Below are positions 23,174 through 30,381 of a stretch of 38,424 bases of DNA, piece by piece. Source of the stretch: Candidatus Gastranaerophilales bacterium. GTDB taxonomy: Bacteria > Cyanobacteriota > Vampirovibrionia > Gastranaerophilales > Gastranaerophilaceae. Position 1 is the first letter of the stretch, and each line of letters begins with the position of its first letter. The DNA lies in NCBI GenBank assembly GCA_944323925.1, contig CALUUI010000017.1:1-38424 (forward strand), given 5' to 3'. A model generated the notes under the pieces. The model made no database searches, was not told the origin of the DNA, and saw only the letters and a program-made list of their open reading frames with translations. The position numbers and the translations under genes were made by a program.

Positions 23174-25819
23174 ATGGCAACAAAAACAAAGAAAACAGTA
23201 GAACAACTGGAAGAAACATTAAACCAACCAACAGTTGTAGAAACTGTAGAGCAACTTGAAGGATTGATTTCAAGAGTAAAAAGAGCTCAGAAGATTTATT
23301 CTACTTTCTCACAAGAAAAAGTAGATGCAATATTTAAAGCTGCAGCAACAGCAGCAGACAAGGCGCGTATTCCTCTTGCAAGAATGGCAGTGGAAGAAAC
23401 TGGCATGGGTGTAATGGAAGATAAGATTATCAAGAACCATTTTGCCTCAGAATACATTTATAATAAGCACAAAGAAGCAAAGACTTGTGGAATTATCAGA
23501 GAAGATAAAACAAACGGAATTAAGATAGTTGCAGAACCATTAGGTGTATTAGCAGGTATTGTTCCAACAACAAACCCAACATCAACAGCAATCTTCAAAT
23601 CATTGATTTCATTAAAAACCAGAAACGGTATAATCTTCTCCCCACACCCAAGAGCAAAGAATTCAACTATTGCAGCCGCAAAATTAGTTTTAGAAGCAGC
23701 AGTAGCAGCCGGCGCACCAGCCGATATTATTGGCTGGATAGATGTTCCATCAGTAGAGCTTTCAGCAGCATTGATGAAACACCCATCAGTAGATTGTATC
23801 TTAGCGACAGGCGGTCCGGGAATGGTAATGGCAGCGTATTCATCAGGCAAACCTGCGTTAGGTGTAGGTCCTGGTAACGTTCCTGCAATTATTGATGAAA
23901 CAGCAGATATTCAAACAGCGGTTTCTTCAGTAATTATGTCAAAGACATTTGATAATGGTATGATTTGTGCATCAGAACAATCAGTAGTAGTAGTATCAGA
24001 TGTATATGAACAAGTTAAAAAGGAATTCCAATACAGAGGCGCTTATGTATTAAGTAAGGAAGAGGCTGATAAAGTAGCAGAAATTATTTTAACCCCAGCA
24101 GGTAGTGTAAATCCGAAGATTGTAGGTCAATCCGCACATACAATTGCGGAATTTGCAGGTATAAAAGTTCCTGAAAATACAAAAGTTCTTATCGGTGAAG
24201 AAAAAGAAGTTGCAGTAGAAAATCCATTTGCGCACGAAAAACTTTCACCGCTATTAGCAATGTACAAAGCGAAAAACTTTGAGGATGCAGTAGAAAAAGC
24301 ACACGATTTAGTAATGTTAGGTGGTGCAGGTCACTCATCAGTGCTTTATACCGATGCAAGAGTTCAAGACAGAATAGATTATTTCGCAGAAAGAATTCCA
24401 ACTTGCAGATTATTAATAAACTCTCCATCATCTCAAGGTGGTATAGGTGATTTATACAACTTTAAATTAGAACCGTCATTAACATTAGGTTGCGGTTCTT
24501 GGGGTGGTAACTCCGTAAGTGGTAACGTAGGAGTTGAAAATCTATTGAACTATAAAACAGTAGCTGAAAGGAGAGAAAATATGCTTTGGTTTAAGGTTCC
24601 GCCTAAAGTTTACTTCAAGAGAGGCGCTGTTGACTTAGCTCTTAAAGAACTTCAAGGCAAAAAACGTGCATTTATTGTTACAGACCGTTTCTTATTCAAT
24701 TCAGGTGCTGTATATAATATTACAAATGTATTGGATTCAATCGGTATTGACTATCAAATCTTCTTTGATGTAAAACCGGATCCAACATTATCAACCATTA
24801 ATGAAGCAATGGCAATGATTAAGCCATATGAACCGGATGTATTTATTGCATTAGGTGGCGGATCTCCAATGGATGCTGCTAAGATTATGTGGTTAATGTA
24901 TGAACAACCAGATACAGTATTTGAAGATATTTCAATGAGATTTATGGATATCAGAAAGAGAATATGTTCAATTCCTGAATTAGGTAAGAAAGCAACAATG
25001 GTAGCAATCCCAACTACATCTGGTACTGGTTCAGAAGTAACACCATTTGCAATTATTACAGACGATGAGACACATATTAAGTATGCAATAGCAGATTATG
25101 CTCTAACTCCAAATATGGCGATCATCGATCCAAACTTTGTAGATGGAATGCCAAAAGGCTTAACTTCAGCTTCAGGTATTGATGCATTAGTTCACGCAAT
25201 TGAAGCATACGTTTCATCTATGGCAACTAACTTTACTAATTCAAATGCCTTAGAAGCATGTAAGTTGGTATTTAAATATTTGGAACGCTCATATAACGAA
25301 GGTGCAAAAGATCCTATCGCAAGAGAAAAAATGCACTATGCAGCAACAATTGCCGGTATGGCATTTGCTAACGCATTCTTAGGACTTTGCCACTCTATGG
25401 CTCACAAGTTAGGTGCTATGTTTAATGTACCTCACGGTGTTGCTAATGCATTGCTTATCAGACAAGTTATCAAGTATAACTCAACTGATTGTCCTCATAA
25501 ACAATGTATCTTCCCTCAATACAAGTTCCCATCAGCTAAATTAAGATATTCTCAAATCGCTGATGAATTAGGACTTGGTGGTAAGAATGAGGATGAAAAA
25601 GTTCAACTGCTTATCAATGCAATTGATACTTTAATGAGCAATATTAATCTTCCTAAGTCAATTAAAGACTTTGGCGTAACAGAAGAAGACTTCTATGCTA
25701 AGTTGGATAATATGGTAGAATTAGCATTTGATGATCAATGTACAGGTGCTAACCCAGCTTATCCATTGATGGAAGATATCAAGAAAATCTACATTGACGC
25801 ATTTAATGGTGTTGTGTAG
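23174..25819 (+). CDS. adhE: Bifunctional acetaldehyde-CoA/alcohol dehydrogenase
   Basis: This 881-aa protein is the full-length AdhE fusion. The N-terminal CoA-acylating aldehyde dehydrogenase (about 20-445) has VPTTNPTSTAIFKS and the catalytic Cys in NGMICASEQS (about 256). The C-terminal iron alcohol dehydrogenase (about 470-880) has GGGSPMDAAK, the metal-site pattern HAIEAYVSS and GLCHSMAHKLGAMFNVPHG. It converts acetyl-CoA to ethanol with two NADH, regenerating NAD+ during fermentation. AGGAG precedes the ATG. Control by Rex is indicated by the operator. Codon use is neat and neighbour-like, suggesting high expression. Confidence 0.97.
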   Translation: MATKTKKTVEQLEETLNQPTVVETVEQLEGLISRVKRAQKIYSTFSQEKVDAIFKAAATAADKARIPLARMAVEETGMGVMEDKIIKNHFASEYIYNKHKEAKTCGIIREDKTNGIKIVAEPLGVLAGIVPTTNPTSTAIFKSLISLKTRNGIIFSPHPRAKNSTIAAAKLVLEAAVAAGAPADIIGWIDVPSVELSAALMKHPSVDCILATGGPGMVMAAYSSGKPALGVGPGNVPAIIDETADIQTAVSSVIMSKTFDNGMICASEQSVVVVSDVYEQVKKEFQYRGAYVLSKEEADKVAEIILTPAGSVNPKIVGQSAHTIAEFAGIKVPENTKVLIGEEKEVAVENPFAHEKLSPLLAMYKAKNFEDAVEKAHDLVMLGGAGHSSVLYTDARVQDRIDYFAERIPTCRLLINSPSSQGGIGDLYNFKLEPSLTLGCGSWGGNSVSGNVGVENLLNYKTVAERRENMLWFKVPPKVYFKRGAVDLALKELQGKKRAFIVTDRFLFNSGAVYNITNVLDSIGIDYQIFFDVKPDPTLSTINEAMAMIKPYEPDVFIALGGGSPMDAAKIMWLMYEQPDTVFEDISMRFMDIRKRICSIPELGKKATMVAIPTTSGTGSEVTPFAIITDDETHIKYAIADYALTPNMAIIDPNFVDGMPKGLTSASGIDALVHAIEAYVSSMATNFTNSNALEACKLVFKYLERSYNEGAKDPIAREKMHYAATIAGMAFANAFLGLCHSMAHKLGAMFNVPHGVANALLIRQVIKYNSTDCPHKQCIFPQYKFPSAKLRYSQIADELGLGGKNEDEKVQLLINAIDTLMSNINLPKSIKDFGVTEEDFYAKLDNMVELAFDDQCTGANPAYPLMEDIKKIYIDAFNGVV

Positions 25820-25863
25820 TGTAAAATAACTTGCAGTAACATTTGTTGCTGCTCCTCTAAGAG

Positions 25864-25902
25864 CAAAGTAATCCGGTCTTAATAACCGGGTTGCTTTGTT
25901 TA
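25864..25902 (+). terminator. Intrinsic terminator after adhE
   Basis: CAAAG..AA.CCGGT (25864-25877) pairs with ACCGG.TT.CTTTG (25885-25898), ending in TT. It separates adhE from rex, so rex is probably expressed partly on its own. Confidence 0.7.
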
Positions 25903-25929
25903 AAGAGATAAATTTTAAAGAGAGTATTA

Positions 25930-26547
25930 ATGAGTAGTATAAAAATTTCAGATAAAGCAATAAATCGTTTAACATTATATCATTGCATCCTTTCAGATTG
26001 TCTAAGAAAAGGGGTTGATTCAATTTCTTCTACAACAATAGCAGGACTATTGAGAATAGATGATTCTCAAGTGAGAAAAGATATTTCACTTTTAAACAAT
26101 ACAGGAAAATCAAGAGTTGGATATGATGTAAAAGAACTAAAATCGTCAATAGAGCATACTCTGGCATTTAGTAAAGTAAAAAATGTTTTTATCGTTGGAG
26201 CAGGAAACTTGGGCTTTGCGCTTGCTAAGTATAATAATTTTGCAAATTATGGTTTAAATATATTAGCATTATTTGATAATAATCCGTTAAAACATAATGT
26301 TGAAATAGGCGGTAAAAAGATATATCCGATAGAAGATTTAAAAGGGCAAGCTCGTAAGATGGATGTTGATATAGCAATATTAACTGTTCCATATAATGCA
26401 GCACAACAAGTTACGGATTATATGATAGAAGCAGGAATAAAATATATTTGGAATTTTACCCCTGTAGTTTTGTCTGTTCCAGATGATGTTCAAGTATGGA
26501 ATGAAAACCTGATGGGGAATTTTTTCCAATTTACATATGGTAAATAG
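25930..26547 (+). CDS. rex: Redox-sensing transcriptional repressor Rex
   Basis: This 205-aa protein has an N-terminal winged helix (about 10-75: RLTLYHCILSDCLRKG, then TIAGLLRIDDSQVRKDISLL). The NAD(H)-binding Rossmann domain follows, with GAGNLGFALAKY (about 84-95), ALFDNNP, and a C-terminal helix that swaps between subunits. Rex leaves its operator when NADH is high, derepressing fermentation genes. The gene lies directly after adhE, whose promoter carries a matching dyad, and 40 bp before hydG, with which it may be co-transcribed. Confidence 0.95.
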   Translation: MSSIKISDKAINRLTLYHCILSDCLRKGVDSISSTTIAGLLRIDDSQVRKDISLLNNTGKSRVGYDVKELKSSIEHTLAFSKVKNVFIVGAGNLGFALAKYNNFANYGLNILALFDNNPLKHNVEIGGKKIYPIEDLKGQARKMDVDIAILTVPYNAAQQVTDYMIEAGIKYIWNFTPVVLSVPDDVQVWNENLMGNFFQFTYGK

Positions 26548-26587
26548 TTTTGTTGTGCTATTATAGATTTAGTGAGAGGAAGGTATT

Positions 26588-28003
26588 ATGTATAATCCTA
26601 AGTCTGCTAAAGCAGAAGAATTTATTTCACATGAAGAAATTTTAGATACGTTAGATTGGGCAGAAAAAAATAAAACTAATTTGGAGCTTGTCGAAGAAAT
26701 CATTGAAAAAGCCAGATTAAGAAAAGGGTTAAACCATAGAGAGGCATCTTTATTATTGGCCTGTGAAGATGAAACGAAAAATCAAGAGATATATAATCTG
26801 GCAAAAGAAATAAAGCAGGATTATTACGGGAATAGGATTGTACTTTTTGCACCTCTGTATTTATCAAACTATTGCGTGAACGGGTGTATATATTGTCCAT
26901 ATCATAAAAAGAATGTTCATATTCCCAGAAAAAAAATGACCCAAGAAGAAATAAGAAAAGAAGTAATTGCATTACAAGACATGGGTCATAAGAGATTAGC
27001 GATAGAATCAGGTGAAGACCCGGTAAATAATCCAATTGAATATATTTTGGAATCGATAAAAACAATTTATGAGACAAAGCATAAAAATGGAAGTATAAGA
27101 AGAATAAATGTAAATATAGCAGCAACAACTGTTGAAAATTACAAAAAACTAAAAGAAGCACAAATTGGGACATACGTTTTATTCCAAGAAACTTACCATA
27201 AAGAAAGTTATGAAAGATTACATCCAACTGGTCCAAAACATAATTATGCATATCATACAGAAGCAATGGACAGAGCAATGCAGGGCGGAATAGATGATGT
27301 AAGTCTTGGAGTATTGTTTGGCTTGGAACGTTATAAATATGAGTTTGCAGGCTTATTAATGCATGCAGAACATTTAGAGGCAGTGTATGGAGTGGGTCCA
27401 CATGCAATAAGTGTTCCAAGAATAAGAAAAGCAGATGATATAGATCCATCAGCCTTTGAAAATGGAATAGATGATGATACATTTGCCAAAATAGTAGCTT
27501 GTATAAGGATTTCAACCCCATATACAGGCATGATTATCTCAACACGTGAAAGTCAAAAATGTAGAGAACGAGTATTAGAATTGGGCGTTTCACAAATAAG
27601 CGGTGGCTCAAGAACAAGTGTTGGCGGTTATACAAATGAAAAGTATGAAGAAGAAACCTCCCAATTTGATATAAGTGATAGACGTTCATTGGATGAAGTA
27701 GTAGCTTGGTTATTAAAGTTGGGTCATATACCAAGTTTTTGTACTGCTTGTTATTCATCGCATCGAACAGGTGAAAGTTTTATGGCAATATGTAAACACG
27801 AACAAATTCATAACTTTTGTACGCCAAATGGGTTGATGACCTTAAAAGAATATCTTTTAGATTACGCAACAGAGTCTACCAGAAAATTGGGTTTTGAGAT
27901 GATAGATAGTGAGTTGAAGAAGTTCCCAGAAGGGAGTATGAAGCAAGAACTTTTGAAGAACTTGGATTTAATATCGCAAGGTGGAAGAAATTATAAGTTT
28001 TAA
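26588..28003 (+). CDS. hydG: [FeFe]-hydrogenase maturase HydG (tyrosine lyase)
   Basis: This 471-aa radical-SAM enzyme cleaves tyrosine to p-cresol, CO and cyanide for the H-cluster. The SAM cluster motif is CVNGCIYC (C96, C100, C103). The C-terminal auxiliary cluster motif CxxC-x22-C is present as CTAC followed 22 residues later by Cys. This distinguishes HydG from the thiazole enzyme ThiH. AGAGGAAGG precedes the ATG. Neither hydE, hydF nor a hydrogenase gene is in the window, so they must lie elsewhere. Its place behind rex suggests redox control. Confidence 0.94.
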   Translation: MYNPKSAKAEEFISHEEILDTLDWAEKNKTNLELVEEIIEKARLRKGLNHREASLLLACEDETKNQEIYNLAKEIKQDYYGNRIVLFAPLYLSNYCVNGCIYCPYHKKNVHIPRKKMTQEEIRKEVIALQDMGHKRLAIESGEDPVNNPIEYILESIKTIYETKHKNGSIRRINVNIAATTVENYKKLKEAQIGTYVLFQETYHKESYERLHPTGPKHNYAYHTEAMDRAMQGGIDDVSLGVLFGLERYKYEFAGLLMHAEHLEAVYGVGPHAISVPRIRKADDIDPSAFENGIDDDTFAKIVACIRISTPYTGMIISTRESQKCRERVLELGVSQISGGSRTSVGGYTNEKYEEETSQFDISDRRSLDEVVAWLLKLGHIPSFCTACYSSHRTGESFMAICKHEQIHNFCTPNGLMTLKEYLLDYATESTRKLGFEMIDSELKKFPEGSMKQELLKNLDLISQGGRNYKF

Positions 28004-28041
28004 TACAAATAAAATTTTTTATGATAGAATATAAAAGAAAA

Positions 28042-28113
28042 GCGGGAGTAATTCAGTGGTAGAATGTTTGCTTCCCAAGCAAAATGTCGCGGGTTCGAGT
28101 CCCGTCTCCCGCT
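28042..28113 (+). tRNA. tRNA-Gly (anticodon CCC)
   Basis: The acceptor GCGGGAG/CTCCCGC, anticodon stem TTTGC/GCAAA with loop TTCCCAA (anticodon CCC) and T-arm CGGG-TTCGAGT-CCCG are all intact. Discriminator T is followed by AATAAAA; CCA is not encoded. A likely -10 TAGAAT lies just upstream. A terminator and a tRNA-tail element follow. Confidence 0.95.
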
Positions 28114-28116
28114 AAT

Positions 28117-28145
28117 AAAAACACCTTTCGGGGTGCTTTTTTTTT
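28117..28145 (+). terminator. Terminator after tRNA-Gly
   Basis: CACC (28122-28125) pairs with GGTG (28132-28135) around TTTCGG, then C and nine T residues. The short stem is helped by the long T-run. Confidence 0.7.
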
Positions 28146-28187
28146 GAACTAGGAAGACGAGGACGAGAACCCGCAAAAAAAAAGGAA

Positions 28188-28302
28188 CGGGTTCGGCGCG
28201 AGCGAGCCGAGGCTGGAGTGTTTTGCAAAAGGGCAAAGCCCGATAGCAAAACACGGAATTGCCGTTTAATGCGAGCGAGCAAGAGAAGTCCCGTTCTAAG
28301 CT
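28188..28302 (+). repeat. tRNA-tail element (RtT-like), Gly copy
   Basis: CGGGTTC (28188-28194) opens the element. AGTCCCGT-TCTAAGC-T (28287-28302) closes it and is a decayed copy of the tRNA-Gly 3' end, followed by the same AATAAAA flank as the tRNA. The 92-nt insert contains GTGTTTTGC (28218-28226) pairing perfectly with GCAAAACAC (28246-28254), an inner GGGC-AAA-GCCC hairpin (28231-28241), CGGAATTGCCG, and GCGAGCGAGC on both sides. An upstream GAACCCG (28167-28173) can pair with CGGGTTC, giving an alternative hairpin. Confidence 0.8.
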
Positions 28303-28324
28303 AATAAAATTTCATAAATACTTT

Positions 28325-28834
28325 TTATGGGTGTGAAGTGTTTTTAGTTATAAAATTTTTTAAAACAAACTTCTCAGCCCAAGGTATAAGTTTAGGATAA
28401 AGGGTCGCATTATGCCCTTTTGAAATCCATTCATTTTTATTATTAAAAAATGAATCAATACCCATTTTCATTTTGTAGATAAAAGCGTATAATCCTGTTC
28501 TGTCAGCTCCTGCAAAACAGTGAATATGAGCCTTACCACCATTTTGAGAAATATTATCAACAAGATTTAAAAATTCATTGACTTGGGATTCATTAGGTTG
28601 ACTTGTGATAGTAGGGATACAATGGTAATTCATTCCAAGTTCTTCTACAATTTGTTTTTCATTAAATCTGATTTGTGAATCATACATAGTCCTAAAATCG
28701 ATAATATCAGTAATACCTTGTTCCTTTAGCCACAAAAAATCTTCCTTTTGTGGTTGAGCAGAACGAGAGACAAAATTATCAATTTTAGAGTAATTATTAG
28801 GGATACCATTGAAACAGATTGTTGAAATTTTCAT
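28325..28834 (-). CDS. Dual-specificity/tyrosine phosphatase-like protein
   Basis: This 169-aa protein has the Cys-dependent phosphatase loop HCFAGADRTG (about 113-122), which fits HCxxGxxRT, and an upstream aspartate-containing region. VSRSAQPQKEDFLWLKEQGITDIIDFR is the typical lead-in of bacterial DSP/tyrosine-phosphatase-like proteins. The protein begins MKISTICFNG, a short N-terminal motif resembling the FKG stretch of other proteins here. No clear ribosome binding site precedes the ATG. Substrate could be phosphotyrosine, a phosphoinositide or an inositol phosphate. Confidence 0.82.
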   Translation of the reverse strand: MKISTICFNGIPNNYSKIDNFVSRSAQPQKEDFLWLKEQGITDIIDFRTMYDSQIRFNEKQIVEELGMNYHCIPTITSQPNESQVNEFLNLVDNISQNGGKAHIHCFAGADRTGLYAFIYKMKMGIDSFFNNKNEWISKGHNATLYPKLIPWAEKFVLKNFITKNTSHP

Positions 28835-28959
28835 AATAACATAGAAATTGTAAAATATAGGTAATTAATTGTAAAGATAAACTTGACACTAAAAATAATG
28901 AATATAAAAATGCAGGAATAGAAAAAACGCAAAAATAATGGATTAGGAATAAAAAAAAC

Positions 28960-28988
28960 TTGCAATTTTCTTTAAGTTCTATTAAGAT
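28960..28988 (+). promoter_or_regulatory. rpaB promoter
   Basis: -35 TTGCAA (28960-28965) and -10 TAAGAT (28983-28988) are 17 bp apart. The leader would be about 60 nt. A single GTTACAAT half-site of the HLR1 type lies at 29019-29026 (minus strand). Confidence 0.6.
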
Positions 28989-29053
28989 ATATATATAAAT
29001 ATTAAGAAAATGAGTGTAATTGTAACATTTGTTGGATAAAAGGAAAAAAGAGA

Positions 29054-29818
29054 ATGACTACAAACGAAGAATCACAAGAAATTAATTCAGGCGAAGCCGT
29101 TCGTCAAAAGATATTAGTAGCAGATGATGAGGCGAGTATCAGACGAATATTAGAAACCCGTTTAAAGATGGTAGGCTATGATGTAGTAGTAGCAGAGGAT
29201 GGAGAAGAAGCCTTAGAATTATTTAATAAGACAAATCCTGATTTGGTTGTCTTGGATGTAATGATGCCCAAAATGGATGGTTATGGTGTAACACGAGAAA
29301 TAAGAAGAACATCTGATGTGCCAATAATAATATTGACCGCATTGGGAGATGTATCTGAACGCATAACCGGATTAGAATTAGGCGCAGATGATTATGTAAT
29401 CAAACCGTTTTCACCGAAGGAATTAGAAGCAAGAGTAAAAGCAGTTTTAAGACGAAGCGGAGTAAAGGATGTAGTAGTACCAGCTGCTGGTGGAAAAGTT
29501 GCCAAGAATGTAATAACGACTGGTTGCATAAAAATAGATACAGCACGTCGTCAAGTGTATAGAAAGAATGAACGAATCAGATTGACAGGAATGGAGTTTA
29601 GTTTATTAGAGTTATTAGTAAACAATTCAGGTCAAGCGTATTCACGAAATGAAATCTTGCAACATGTATGGTCATATCCTGCAGATCACCGAATAGATAC
29701 AAGGGTAGTAGATGTCCATATATCTAGATTACGTTCAAAGCTAGAGGCAGATCCTGCAAATCCGGAGTTAATATTAACGGCTCGTGGAATAGGTTATATG
29801 TTTCAGAGAATAAATTAA
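29054..29818 (+). CDS. rpaB: OmpR-family response regulator, RpaB (Ycf27) orthologue
   Basis: This 254-aa protein has a receiver domain with acidic pair DDE (24-26), phosphate-accepting D68 in LVVLDVMMPKMDGYG, and the conserved Lys in DDYVIKPFSP (about 118). A winged-helix DNA-binding domain follows (about 155-252: GMEFSLLELLVNNSGQAYSR, RVVDVHISRLRSKLE, GIGYMF). EASIRRILETRL and ITALGDVSERITGLELGADDY closely follow cyanobacterial RpaB. RpaB is phosphorylated by the histidine kinase Hik33 and binds HLR1 sites under light, redox and osmotic control. No partner kinase is adjacent. In a non-photosynthetic cell its input must differ. Confidence 0.9.
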   Translation: MTTNEESQEINSGEAVRQKILVADDEASIRRILETRLKMVGYDVVVAEDGEEALELFNKTNPDLVVLDVMMPKMDGYGVTREIRRTSDVPIIILTALGDVSERITGLELGADDYVIKPFSPKELEARVKAVLRRSGVKDVVVPAAGGKVAKNVITTGCIKIDTARRQVYRKNERIRLTGMEFSLLELLVNNSGQAYSRNEILQHVWSYPADHRIDTRVVDVHISRLRSKLEADPANPELILTARGIGYMFQRIN

Positions 29819-29825
29819 AAATAAA

Positions 29826-29856
29826 AAAGCCGCTTTAACAAAGCGGCTTTAAAATA
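29826..29856 (+). terminator. Terminator after rpaB
   Basis: AAAGCCGCTTT (29826-29836) pairs perfectly with AAAGCGGCTTT (29840-29850) around a 3-nt loop. The T-run is short, but A-runs before it allow minus-strand use. Confidence 0.8.
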
Positions 29857-29866
29857 TAAAAAATAC

Positions 29867-29894
29867 TTGTAAGAAAAAATTTATTTGTTATACT
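29867..29894 (+). promoter_or_regulatory. tRNA-His promoter
   Basis: -35 TTGTAA (29867-29872) and -10 TATACT (29889-29894) are 16 bp apart and end 14 bp before the tRNA. Confidence 0.65.
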
Positions 29895-29908
29895 AAAAAT
29901 AACGAGAT

Positions 29909-29985
29909 GGCGCCTGTCGTCAAGTGGTTAAGACCTCGGATTGTGGTTCCGATATACATGGGTTCGAATCCCATCGGGCGCCCCA
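29909..29985 (+). tRNA. tRNA-His (anticodon GTG)
   Basis: The gene encodes the His-specific G(-1) (29909) opposite C73, acceptor GCGCCTG/CGGGCGC, anticodon stem TCGGA/TCCGA with loop TTGTGGT (anticodon GTG), and T-arm ATGGG-TTCGAAT-CCCAT. CCA is encoded (29983-29985), unlike in the Leu, Gly and Asn genes of this window. Its last 19 nt (29967-29985) recur at 30151 and, with three changes nearby, at 30335. Confidence 0.96.
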
Positions 29986-29996
29986 TAATAAAGAAG

Positions 29997-30018
29997 ACTC
30001 CAGAAATGGAGTTTTTTT
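29997..30018 (+). terminator. Terminator after tRNA-His (unit 1)
   Basis: ACTCCA (29997-30002) pairs with TGGAGT (30007-30012) around GAAA, then a T-run. It is duplicated at 30181-30202. A third, decayed trace (GACTCCAGTAATG) follows unit 2. Confidence 0.8.
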
Positions 30019-30051
30019 AATGCGCATGATGGAGATGAGAACCCATCGAGA

Positions 30052-30169
30052 CGGGTTCGAGCGCGAGGCGGCAGAGAGCGGAGTGTTTTTGCGTGAGGGC
30101 AAAGCCCGAGAGCAAAACACGGAGACTCGTTTAACGCCGCCGAGCAAGACAATCCCATCGGGCGCCCCA
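30052..30169 (+). repeat. tRNA-tail element (RtT-like), His copy 1
   Basis: CGGGTTC (30052-30058), a 92-nt insert and AATCCCATCGGGCGCCCCA (30151-30169) make up the element. The tail is identical to the tRNA-His end. In the insert GTGTTTTTGC (30083-30092) pairs with GCAAAACAC (30112-30120), with an inner GGGC-AAA-GCCC hairpin (30097-30107). GGCGGC (about 30067-30072) pairs with GCCGCC. The end GAGCAAGAC matches the Gly and Leu copies. Confidence 0.85.
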
Positions 30170-30235
30170 TAATAAAGAAGACTCCAGAAATGGAGTTTTT
30201 TTAATGCGCATGATGGAGATGAGAACCCATCGAGA

Positions 30236-30353
30236 CGGGTTCGAGCGCGAGGCGGCAGAGAGCGGAGTGTTTTTGCGTGAGGGCAAAGCCCGAGAGCAAA
30301 ACACGGAGACTCGTTTAACGCCGCCGAGCAAGAGAATCCCATTAGGCGCCCCA
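30236..30353 (+). repeat. tRNA-tail element (RtT-like), His copy 2
   Basis: This copy equals the first except for C-to-G before AATCCC (30334) and CG-to-TA in the acceptor part (30343-30344), which breaks the match to the tRNA-His acceptor stem. CCA is kept (30351-30353). It lies 28 bp from the stop of the glycosyltransferase gene read from the other strand. Confidence 0.85.
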
Positions 30354-30381
30354 TAATGAAATGACTCCAGTAATGTGCTAT

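Larger units (their letters stand above)
29986..30353 (+). repeat. Tandem 184-bp repeat behind tRNA-His (two units)
   Basis: Units 29986-30169 and 30170-30353 differ at only three positions (30150/30334, 30159/30343, 30160/30344). Each unit holds a terminator hairpin (29997-30018; 30181-30202), a GAGAACCC segment, a tRNA-tail element and a 19-nt copy of the tRNA-His 3' end including CCA. In the E. coli tyrT locus, as I recall, 178-bp tandem units likewise each carry the last 19 bp of the tRNA. The near identity implies recent duplication or conversion. Confidence 0.9.

Noticed and set aside
26700-27521. Long minus-strand frame (273 aa) inside hydG
   Set aside because: It is a shadow of hydG caused by low GC and codon bias, giving Leu/His/Phe-rich nonsense without family features.
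28000-28254. 84-aa minus-strand open frame over tRNA-Gly and its tail element
   Set aside because: It contains the familiar antisense-tRNA translation (RRDSNPRHFAWEANILPLNYS), a known source of false proteins.
29019-29026. HLR1 autoregulatory site before rpaB
   Set aside because: Only one GTTACAAT octamer is present; the second, two bases on, does not match, so a full site is not supported.
1742-30353. CRISPR array or integron attC array as explanation of the repeated elements
   Set aside because: The copies are not regularly spaced short repeats with unique spacers, no cas or integrase gene is near, and the attC core motifs are not in the required positions. The tRNA-tail relation explains the ends better.
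29920-30354. 144-aa minus-strand frame with internal repeats over tRNA-His and the tandem units
   Set aside because: The apparent protein repeat simply follows the 184-bp DNA repeat, and its end is antisense tRNA-His. No ribosome binding site.
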